Source of the DNA: an uncultured Porphyromonadaceae bacterium
GTDB taxonomy: Bacteria; Bacteroidota; Bacteroidia; Bacteroidales; Muribaculaceae
Assembly: GCA_905212215.1 (NCBI GenBank)
Contig: CAJMDR010000110.1
Location: 1 to 6,958, forward strand
DNA length: 6,958 nt
Reading direction: 5' to 3'
Below are positions 1-6,095 of the stretch, piece by piece; positions within the stretch are counted from its first letter, which is position 1, and each line of letters begins with the position of its first letter. The translations under genes were made by a program, and so were the position numbers. The notes under the pieces were generated by a model. It was not told where the DNA came from and ran no database searches. It saw nothing but the letters and a program-made list of their open reading frames with translations.

Positions 1-32
1 GAAATAAGTCGAAACAACTTCATTGAGTAAAA

Positions 33-866
33 TTATTTATCTCCTGAAAGAAGAGTATGCCTTCCGTGAGTGAACCAGAACCTCCACTGGCCTTTTTTAA
101 TGGTATCATGGCCATATCTTACGGCATGTTCAGGGCAGGCATGATAACATCCCAAACAAGAAGTGCAGTTCTTTCCCCACTGAGGATGTCCTCCGCCTAA
201 ATATAACCCGCAATCATTCCCGTTTCCCGAATAGATGGGTTGCTGGTCCACCATCGTTACATTCCCTACGTGGCATGCATGGGCGCATTGTCCGCAACCG
301 ATACACTTATCAGGATCATAATGCCAGCGCGAAGGGAAAATGCCCCATTTCTTGAAAAGAGGGAAAATAACACCTGATTTCAGTCCCGGCAAAGGACCTA
401 CATACACATCTTCGATATTCATTTCCCTATTCTTCACTCTCTCGGCAGTCTTCTTTAGCCATGCAATGGAGTCCGCCACTTTTGCTGCCGCTATCACTGA
501 GGAATCCACATTGAAACCGGGTAACAATACATAGGTATTAGGCATCTTCACGCCGAAGACGGCATCCAGAACCAAGCCTCGTTTCAGCAAAGCCTTTCGC
601 AACATCTTGTGCGCATACCCAGCCTCATCGCCATAATCAAGGACAGCATAGATGTATGAAGGTTTCTTATCAGGCAGCTTCACCCTGCCAATCCATTCCA
701 ACAGGAAAGGAGCTATTCCCCAGGAATATACCGGAAACACGAACCCTAAAGATTCCGTATCGGCTATGTAGAAAGCTCCGGCTTTCTGCACCGAATCTCC
801 TACCAGTGAACCTAACGCAAGCGCCACGGCCTCAGAGTTGCCGCTGCCGGTGAAATAATATATCAT
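33..866 (-). CDS. EFR1-family flavodoxin-like / double [4Fe-4S] ferredoxin protein
   Basis: This 277-residue protein probably carries electrons in the cytoplasm; its redox partner and substrate are unknown. The first ~145 residues look like a flavodoxin fold: the opening strand and loop YFTGSGNSE (4-12) matches the FMN-phosphate loop, and FPVYSWG (44-50) is the usual second loop. The C-terminal part holds two bacterial ferredoxin motifs, CxxCxxCxxxC, at C188/C191/C194/C198 and C234/C237/C240/C244, enough for two [4Fe-4S] clusters. This flavodoxin-plus-ferredoxin order is that of the EFR1 family. Oddities are a stretch of about 35 residues between the clusters that is rich in Gly and contains an extra Cys (C219), and His rather than Pro after the fourth Cys of cluster 1. 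The ATG lies 7 bases after the stop of the ABC ATPase gene, with no clear Shine-Dalgarno, so it is probably the last visible gene of that operon. Family assignment is firm; the function is open. Confidence 0.9.
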   Translation of the reverse strand: MIYYFTGSGNSEAVALALGSLVGDSVQKAGAFYIADTESLGFVFPVYSWGIAPFLLEWIGRVKLPDKKPSYIYAVLDYGDEAGYAHKMLRKALLKRGLVLDAVFGVKMPNTYVLLPGFNVDSSVIAAAKVADSIAWLKKTAERVKNREMNIEDVYVGPLPGLKSGVIFPLFKKWGIFPSRWHYDPDKCIGCGQCAHACHVGNVTMVDQQPIYSGNGNDCGLYLGGGHPQWGKNCTSCLGCYHACPEHAVRYGHDTIKKGQWRFWFTHGRHTLLSGDK

Positions 867-873
867 TAGAGAG

Positions 874-1695
874 TCAACTTTTTACAGTCTCTTCCTCCGA
901 GTCTGTATTCTGGTTCTTACCGGGATTCGCCGTTGCATCCCTTTCCAGATAGAGTTTTACCTCCTGGAAAAGATGTGAAGCGAAGACAAAGTCGTTAAGC
1001 GCTCTGGACTTGGAATGGAAAATGGATTTGTCATCGCCCGACCAGTCACATCTGCCCTTGTCGATGAATATGATATGCTCGCCAATTCCGAGCACGGAAT
1101 TCATGTCGTGGGTATTGATGATGGTAGTGATACCATATTCATGAGTGATGTCGCTCAGGAGGTCGTCAATAAGAATGCTTGTCTGAGGGTCAAGACCGGA
1201 GTTAGGCTCATCGCAGAAGAGGTATCGTGGGTTGAGGGATATTGCTCTGGCAATAGCCACGCGCTTCTGCATACCACCGGAAATTTCGGAGGGATATTTG
1301 TCGTTGGCATCGTGCAGCCCTACCCTGTCGATACAGAATTTCGCTCTCTCTATCTGCTCATGTGTGGTCATCTTCGACAGCATCTTCAATGGAAACATTA
1401 CATTTCCCAGCACTGTTTCATTGTCGAACAAAGCGGAGCCTTGAAACAACATTCCTATCTCAGTGCGTAACTGTCGCTGTTGTTTTGCATCCATTCCGGA
1501 AAAAGGCCTGCCGTCATAGTAGATTTCGCCCTGTTCGGGTGTAAAAAGCCCAATCAGGCACTTCATGAACACAGTCTTTCCGGAACCGCTCTTGCCGATG
1601 ATAAGGTTCGTCTTTCCTGTTTCAAAGACAGCATTTATGTCAAAGAGTATTCTCTGACCGTCGAACCACTTGCTAACGTTTTTAGCTTCAATCAT
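874..1695 (-). CDS. MlaF-like ABC transporter ATP-binding protein
   Basis: This is the ATPase of an MlaFE-type lipid transporter, acting on the cytoplasmic face of the inner membrane to power phospholipid or related lipid movement across the envelope. All ABC motifs are present in 273 residues: Walker A GKSGSGKT (34-41), Q-loop at Q85 in the family-typical FQGSALFD context, signature ISGGMQKR (138-145), Walker B YLFCDEP followed by NSGLDP (158-170) and the switch His H196. FQGSALFD and SGGMQKR distinguish MlaF/Mkl-type ATPases from most importers and drug exporters. The start ATG overlaps the stop of the permease gene by 4 bases, so the two are translationally coupled, as expected for obligate partners. 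The last ~25 residues (about 249-273) form a polar, acidic tail beyond the normal ABC core. The family is confident; the transported lipid, and direction of transport, cannot be read from sequence. Confidence 0.95.
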   Translation of the reverse strand: MIEAKNVSKWFDGQRILFDINAVFETGKTNLIIGKSGSGKTVFMKCLIGLFTPEQGEIYYDGRPFSGMDAKQQRQLRTEIGMLFQGSALFDNETVLGNVMFPLKMLSKMTTHEQIERAKFCIDRVGLHDANDKYPSEISGGMQKRVAIARAISLNPRYLFCDEPNSGLDPQTSILIDDLLSDITHEYGITTIINTHDMNSVLGIGEHIIFIDKGRCDWSGDDKSIFHSKSRALNDFVFASHLFQEVKLYLERDATANPGKNQNTDSEEETVKS

Positions 1696-2438
1696 TGCAA
1701 CAGAAGTTTAGTGAGGACAACGTCCATGAGCAGAATCAGGATGGAACTCGATACCACGGCGGATGTAGACGCTTTACCTACTTCAAGGGCTCCGCCATTG
1801 ACGTAATAGCCATAGAAAGCCGCTACACTGGTGATTATAAAGGCGAAGAAATAGGTCTTGATGATACCATACCATACATACCATTCATTGAAGAATGTCT
1901 GTATGCCATAGATATATTTCTCCACGGAAATCATGTCGGTGAACTCCGCAATGAACCAACCGCCGATGAGACCCATGAACATGCTGAGAATGCACAGCAC
2001 AGGTACAAAGAGCACGAAGCCTACTATCTTCGGCAGTACTATGTAATTTGCCGAATTGATGCCCATGATGTCCATGGCGTCAATCTGTTCCGTGACCCTC
2101 ATGGTGCCAATCTCAGACGCTATGTTCGAGCCTACCTTTCCGGCAAGAATAAGCGATAGGATTGACGACGAGAACTCCAGCAACAGTATCTCGCGGGTGG
2201 CAAGACCCACGGAGTAAGCCGGAATCAACGGCGACATAATATTCAGCTGCATCTGTATGGCGATTACGGCACCGATGAACAGCGAGATGATGATGGTGAT
2301 GGGAATGGAACCCACCCCCAATTTATTTATCTCAAAGATTGTGCAACGGAAAAATTCGCTCCATTTGTCGGGCAAATGGAACACACGGCAGATGAACAGG
2401 CAGTAACGCCCGAATGTCTTTATTGAACCTGTCAGCAT
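1692..2438 (-). CDS. MlaE-family ABC transporter permease
   Basis: This 248-residue inner-membrane protein is the transmembrane subunit paired with the downstream ATPase; MlaE proteins form homodimers that pass lipid between the inner membrane and an MCE protein. An amphipathic N-terminal region (about 1-40) is followed by hydrophobic segments near 46-66, 86-100, 137-165, 190-212 and 227-246. The diagnostic feature is the conserved MlaE segment GKVGSNIASEIGTMRVTEQ (100-118) followed by IDAMDIMGI, which corresponds to the E-x-GTMRVTEQIDA coupling-helix region of the family. The length is normal for MlaE. It is the first gene of the leftward operon, with its ATG about 24 bases downstream of a TAnnTTTG box on the minus strand. 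No MCE/MlaD gene is found on either side within the window, so the substrate-binding subunit must be encoded elsewhere or further left. Confidence 0.94.
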   Translation of the reverse strand: MLTGSIKTFGRYCLFICRVFHLPDKWSEFFRCTIFEINKLGVGSIPITIIISLFIGAVIAIQMQLNIMSPLIPAYSVGLATREILLLEFSSSILSLILAGKVGSNIASEIGTMRVTEQIDAMDIMGINSANYIVLPKIVGFVLFVPVLCILSMFMGLIGGWFIAEFTDMISVEKYIYGIQTFFNEWYVWYGIIKTYFFAFIITSVAAFYGYYVNGGALEVGKASTSAVVSSSILILLMDVVLTKLLLQ

Positions 2439-2461
2439 GTTCAGTAGTTGAATCCAAGGGG

Positions 2462-2469
2462 CAAAGGTA
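2462..2469 (-). promoter_or_regulatory. Putative Bacteroidetes -7 box for the leftward mlaE operon
   Basis: Read on the minus strand this is TACCTTTG, a match to the Bacteroidetes -7 consensus TAnnTTTG. It would place transcription start near 2453-2456 and leave a leader of roughly 15-18 bases before the permease ATG at 2438. No convincing TTTG-type -33 element is seen 19-21 bases upstream, so the assignment rests on the -7 box and its position. Confidence 0.55.
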
Positions 2470-2482
2470 ATGAAATTTTTCG

Positions 2483-2490
2483 TAACTTTG
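2483..2490 (+). promoter_or_regulatory. Putative Bacteroidetes -7 box for the rightward nuclease/helicase operon
   Basis: The sequence TAACTTTG fits the Bacteroidetes -7 consensus TAnnTTTG. Transcription would begin around 2495-2498, giving a leader of about 15 bases before the ATG at 2513; AAAGG directly abuts that ATG, which is too close for an ordinary Shine-Dalgarno. A -33 TTTG at the expected 19-21 base spacing is not evident. This is the only promoter-like site seen for the four rightward genes. Confidence 0.6.
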
Positions 2491-2512
2491 CCCTACGAAA
2501 GCGAATTAAAGG

Positions 2513-3310
2513 ATGAAGAAGACGATTTTTGGTCTTATAGCAACCCTGACAATGCCCGCCACCATGCTGGCATGGGGACAGAAAGGACATGACGTGACGG
2601 CCGCCATAGCGGAACGTCACCTCAGCCCGGCGGCAAAGGCTATGGCCGACTCTTTGCTCGACGGCTGTAGTCTTGTGTATTGGGCAAACTGGCTTGACAA
2701 TGCCTCGCATACACCGGAACTGAACTATTCCAAGACCTGGCATTACAAGAATATTAACGCAGACCAGAGCTATGAGACAGCCCCGCAGCATCAGGCAGGA
2801 GACATCGTTACCGCGCTGCGCCGCAATTTAGCGATATTACAGAATCCAAAGGCTACAAAGAATGAGAAAGCTCTCGCCCTGAAGATGGTAATCCACCTCA
2901 GCGGCGACATTCACCAGCCGATGCACTTGGGACATGCCACCGATCTCGGAGGCAACAAGACTCCGGTAAAGTTTTTTGACAATGCCACCAATCTGCACAG
3001 TGTATGGGACTCGCGACTGCCGGAAGCTGCCCACAAATGGAGTTACACGGAATGGGCCGACCAGCTTGACAGGGTTTCACCTATGGATGAAATTCTACTC
3101 ACCTCCGGCAATATCGACGACTGGGCCAAGGATACATATTTAATATGCAGTGAGGTCTATGACAAGACACCGAAAGGCACCGTTATCAGCTATGACTACA
3201 TAGCCAACTGGACTCCTACAGTGGAACAACAGTTCCTGAAAGGAGGACTGCGTCTTGCCCGACTGCTGAACACAGTATTGGATCCTAAATCAGAAAAGAC
3301 AGAATTTTGA
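2513..3310 (+). CDS. Exported S1/P1-family zinc nuclease
   Basis: S1/P1 nucleases cleave single-stranded DNA and RNA, often also removing 3' phosphates, using three zinc ions. The protein has 265 residues, a normal length. Residues 1-20 look like a signal peptide (MKK start, hydrophobic core, ending MLA), and cleavage after A20 would put W21 at the mature N terminus, which is required because the N-terminal Trp itself binds zinc in P1. The remaining ligands fall in order: H26 (mature position 6, as in P1), D62 in NWLD, H77 in TWHY, H128, D132 and H138 in the HLSGDIHQPMH block, then H162 and D166 in LHSVWD. All nine expected ligands are present, so the enzyme should be active, in the periplasm or outside the cell. 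Met at the -3 position of the predicted cleavage site is unusual. It is the first gene of the rightward operon; its stop overlaps the TTG start of the next gene. A role in nucleotide scavenging is plausible but inferred. Confidence 0.94.
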   Translation: MKKTIFGLIATLTMPATMLAWGQKGHDVTAAIAERHLSPAAKAMADSLLDGCSLVYWANWLDNASHTPELNYSKTWHYKNINADQSYETAPQHQAGDIVTALRRNLAILQNPKATKNEKALALKMVIHLSGDIHQPMHLGHATDLGGNKTPVKFFDNATNLHSVWDSRLPEAAHKWSYTEWADQLDRVSPMDEILLTSGNIDDWAKDTYLICSEVYDKTPKGTVISYDYIANWTPTVEQQFLKGGLRLARLLNTVLDPKSEKTEF

Positions 3311-3786
3311 AAGGACCAGCACTCAGCCTACCACCGGCAAAGCTACGCATAGAACTGAACGCAGCGGGACAGCCTGAAGTCTATGACCCTCTGAGACGCC
3401 GTTTCGTGGCACTTACTCCTGAAGAGTATGTACGCCAGCATTTCGCCTCATGGCTTACAGAAAGCCTCGGATATCCGGCATCGCATGTTGCCAATGAAGT
3501 GAGTCTGAAGCTCAACGGCACACGGCGCCGTTGCGACACGCTTATATATGACCGACATGGCGAGCCGCTGATGATAGTGGAATACAAGGCACCTACAGTA
3601 GCCATCGACCAGAATGTCTTTGACCAGATTGTGCGTTACAATATGGTTCTACATGCCCGCTTCCTAACTGTAAGCAATGGCTTGCGACATTATTGCTGCG
3701 CCATAGACTACAACAACGACAGTTATCATTTCCTGCCCGGAGTGCCTGATTATAACGGTGCTCTGCGTCAATACACAGAATCATGA
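3307..3786 (+). CDS. Stand-alone HsdR N-terminal-domain (PD-(D/E)XK nuclease-like) protein
   Basis: This 159-residue cytoplasmic protein matches the type I restriction enzyme R-protein N-terminal nuclease domain but has no helicase part. The expected nuclease core is visible: E64 in ANEV on the first core helix, D77 in RRRCD, E92 and K94 in VEYKAP, and the QxxxY motif of type I R subunits at Q107-Y111 (QIVRY). It could therefore cut or at least bind DNA. Such free-standing copies are common in Bacteroidetes and have no settled function. The start is TTG at 3307, overlapping the nuclease stop as TTGA: the frame is closed by a stop at 3286-3288, no ATG or GTG lies between, and the next ATG (residue 89) would remove D77. 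Its own stop overlaps the helicase ATG by 4 bases (ATGA), implying translational coupling to UvrD. No hsdM or hsdS is present, so it is not part of a restriction locus here. Confidence 0.88.
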   Translation: MKGPALSLPPAKLRIELNAAGQPEVYDPLRRRFVALTPEEYVRQHFASWLTESLGYPASHVANEVSLKLNGTRRRCDTLIYDRHGEPLMIVEYKAPTVAIDQNVFDQIVRYNMVLHARFLTVSNGLRHYCCAIDYNNDSYHFLPGVPDYNGALRQYTES

Positions 3787-6095
3787 GCGAGAATCTTCTT
3801 GCGAGCCTCAACGAGGCACAGCGTCAGGCCGTAGAATATATCGACGGTCCGGAACTGGTGATAGCGGGCGCAGGTTCCGGAAAGACAAGAGTACTGACGT
3901 ATAAGGTTGCTCACCTGCTTAATCTCGGCGTGGCACCGGAAAGAATCATGGCCCTTACTTTCACCAACAAGGCAGCCAGAGAAATGAAGGAACGCATCGC
4001 CGCCATGGTAAGCCCTGAGGCGGCACGCCGACTGTGGATGGGTACTTTCCACTCCATCCTGCTGCGAATATTGCGTCGTCATGCCGACAGGCTCGGCTTC
4101 CGTCATGACTTCACCATTTACGACACCACCGATTCCCGTTCGCTGGTAAAACTGATTATCCAGGAACTCGGGCTCAACGACAAGCAATATAAGCCGGCCT
4201 CAATAGCAGCCGCTATTTCCAACGCCAAGAACGCGCTCATCTCGCCTGAGAAATATGAGTCGGACGCCGGTACCCGTCAGGCAGACACACACAACGGACA
4301 GCCTATGCTTGGCCGTATCTACCGCATGTATTGCCAACGATGCCGTCTGGCGCAAGCAATGGACTTTGACGACATATTGTATTATGCTAATGTGCTGTTG
4401 CGTGACAATGCCGACCTTACGGAACATTATTCTCATTGGTTCGAGTATGTTCTTGTGGATGAATATCAGGATACGAATTTCGCCCAGAGCCTGATAGTAC
4501 ACCGCCTTACCAAGGCACACGGAAGACTATGTGCCGTCGGCGATGATGCCCAGAGCATCTATGCTTTCCGAGGCGCAAACATTGCCAATATCCTCGGCAT
4601 GAAAGAGCGTTATCCCGACCTGCATCTGTTCAAGCTGGAACGTAACTACCGTTCCACCAAAAACATTGTAGGGGCCGCCGGTTCTCTGATACGGCATAAC
4701 AGAGGCCAGATTCCCAAGGAAGTTTACAGCGAGAACGAGACAGGCGACAAACTGGAGGTAATGGAGGCCTACAACGATATGGAGGAGGCGGCTTTCGTGG
4801 CAGGAGCAGTGACACGAAGACTACGTTTGTCATCGGGAAGCACACTCGAAGATATGGCTATCCTCTATCGCACCAACGCGCAAAGCCGCGCTCTGGAGGA
4901 AGCGTTACGGCGCCGTGCCATCCCTTATCGGATCTATGGCGGCCTTACATTTTACCAGCGCAAAGAGGTGAAGGATGCTCTTGCCTATTTCCGACTTGCT
5001 GTGAATCCTGACGATGATGAGGCTTTGCGGCGCATCATCAACATACCGGCCCGCGGCATAGGCGACACAACTATGAAGAAGGTGCGCTCGCTGGCGATGG
5101 AAAAGAACATACCCATGTGGAGTGTGGTGTCGAACCCGGAAGGCACTGGATTGTCAGTAAACAAGGGAACGGCAACGAAACTAAAGTCCTTCGCGGAGAT
5201 GATAGAGGCCTTTCACAAAGAGGCGGAAAAGGTCAATGCCTATGAATTAGGTCAGGATATTTACAACCGTACAGGGCTGTTGGCGATGTATGCACACTCC
5301 TCTACTCCTGAAGAAATCAGCAAGCACGAGAACTTGAGCGAGCTGCTGAGTGGTCTGAGGGAGTTTGTAGAAAGGCCGTCAGAGAATGAGGAACAACGCG
5401 ATATGGGCCTGTTCCTCAGTGAGGTTTCCCTTCTCACTGACCAGGATGCTGAAGAGGAAGACAATGAATCGAAAATTACTCTTATGACCGTGCATTCTGC
5501 AAAAGGACTGGAATTCGATCACGTCTTCATAACAGGTCTCGAAGAGAACCTTTTTCCCAGCGCCATGGCCATTGACTCACCGGCAGAAATAGAAGAGGAA
5601 CGACGGCTTCTGTATGTAGCCATCACCAGGGCACGTAAGTCGGTGGTGATGAGCTATGCAAACCAACGTTTCCGCAACGGCTCTGTGAACGATACCATTC
5701 CCTCGCGATTCCTCGAGGATATTGATTTACAATATCTCACAGGGCATATACGGCGCAGAGGTTCTTTCTTCAGTTCGCAAAGACCTACTTCTTTCTCAAC
5801 GCCAACGATGCCTGACAGACGGCAGGATGTATTCAGGAATGACAGTTCATATTCTGTTGCAAGACCGAGAAAATTATCTCCTGTCAAACGCGACAGAAAA
5901 CCGTCTACCGTGTCTTCAACGCCAGCTGATATGCCTTACCAACCGGGCATGAGGATACGGCATAACAAGTTCGGCATCGGAACCGTTGAAATTTGCATAA
6001 AAGATCCAGAACCTATGCTGGAGGTGAATTTCGATGACTTCGGCAACAAGAAAATCATACTCCGTTTCGCCAACCTTACCATTGAAAATGACTGA
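3783..6095 (+). CDS. uvrD: UvrD/PcrA-type SF1A ATP-dependent DNA helicase
   Basis: This 3'-5' DNA helicase/translocase, used in nucleotide-excision repair, mismatch repair and clearing of replication conflicts, is 770 residues, a normal family length. Motifs in order: Q-motif LNEAQRQAV (9-17), Walker A AGAGSGKT (28-35), motif Ia TFTNKAAREM (59-68), TFH (88-90), DEYQD (226-230), motif III GDDAQSIYAFRGA (253-265), motif IV LERNYRST (285-292), 2B-region IYGGLTFYQRKEVKD (384-398), motif V TVHSAKGLEFDHVF (569-582) and motif VI LLYVAITRAR (609-618). A Ser/Pro/Arg-rich linker (about 655-715) leads to a C-terminal Tudor-like domain (about 717-766, GMRIRHNKFGIGTV), the RNA-polymerase-binding domain seen in PcrA/UvrD. 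The ATG overlaps the HsdR_N stop by 4 bases and the stop overlaps the nspC start by 8 bases. Everything needed for activity is intact. Subfamily naming as PcrA rather than UvrD would be equally fair. Confidence 0.97.
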   Translation: MSENLLASLNEAQRQAVEYIDGPELVIAGAGSGKTRVLTYKVAHLLNLGVAPERIMALTFTNKAAREMKERIAAMVSPEAARRLWMGTFHSILLRILRRHADRLGFRHDFTIYDTTDSRSLVKLIIQELGLNDKQYKPASIAAAISNAKNALISPEKYESDAGTRQADTHNGQPMLGRIYRMYCQRCRLAQAMDFDDILYYANVLLRDNADLTEHYSHWFEYVLVDEYQDTNFAQSLIVHRLTKAHGRLCAVGDDAQSIYAFRGANIANILGMKERYPDLHLFKLERNYRSTKNIVGAAGSLIRHNRGQIPKEVYSENETGDKLEVMEAYNDMEEAAFVAGAVTRRLRLSSGSTLEDMAILYRTNAQSRALEEALRRRAIPYRIYGGLTFYQRKEVKDALAYFRLAVNPDDDEALRRIINIPARGIGDTTMKKVRSLAMEKNIPMWSVVSNPEGTGLSVNKGTATKLKSFAEMIEAFHKEAEKVNAYELGQDIYNRTGLLAMYAHSSTPEEISKHENLSELLSGLREFVERPSENEEQRDMGLFLSEVSLLTDQDAEEEDNESKITLMTVHSAKGLEFDHVFITGLEENLFPSAMAIDSPAEIEEERRLLYVAITRARKSVVMSYANQRFRNGSVNDTIPSRFLEDIDLQYLTGHIRRRGSFFSSQRPTSFSTPTMPDRRQDVFRNDSSYSVARPRKLSPVKRDRKPSTVSSTPADMPYQPGMRIRHNKFGIGTVEICIKDPEPMLEVNFDDFGNKKIILRFANLTIEND

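Larger units (their letters stand above)
2459..2493. repeat. Inverted repeat containing both divergent -7 boxes
   Basis: Perfect 8-base arms GGGCAAAG (2459-2466) and CTTTGCCC (2486-2493) are separated by 19 bases. Each arm contains the TTTG half of one of the two divergent -7 boxes and extends beyond the consensus by several G/C bases. It may simply reflect back-to-back promoters, or it may be a binding site for a dimeric regulator that would control both operons. It is not a terminator: it lies upstream of both operons and the loop is long. Confidence 0.5.

Noticed and set aside
1..32. Possible terminator after the EFR1 gene (short AAGT/ACTT complementarity read leftward).
   Set aside because: The stem is only about 4 A/T-rich base pairs, no U-tract follows clearly, and the window ends too soon to judge.
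1015..2159. Rightward open frames opposite the ABC ATPase and permease genes (1015-1470, 1480-1806, 1695-2159).
   Set aside because: They lie wholly antisense to two proteins with complete family motifs, show no recognisable domain, and are the expected mirror frames of coding DNA.
2441..2791. Leftward 116-residue frame starting within the nuclease gene and crossing the promoter gap.
   Set aside because: It is antisense to the S1/P1 signal peptide and zinc-site region and has a Cys/Arg-rich composition typical of shadow frames; no family resemblance.
3307..3786. A type I restriction-modification locus.
   Set aside because: Only the nuclease domain is present; there is no hsdM, hsdS or HsdR translocase in the window.
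3768..4520. Leftward frames of 139 and 106 residues opposite the start of the helicase gene.
   Set aside because: They are antisense to the Walker A to DEYQD region of UvrD and have no domain or promoter of their own.
2513..6095. A new anti-phage defence island built from nuclease, nuclease and helicase.
   Set aside because: The first nuclease carries a signal peptide and acts outside the cytoplasm, UvrD has the full housekeeping architecture including the polymerase-binding domain, and no mobile or defence neighbours are seen. Only the HsdR_N-UvrD coupling is kept as a hypothesis.
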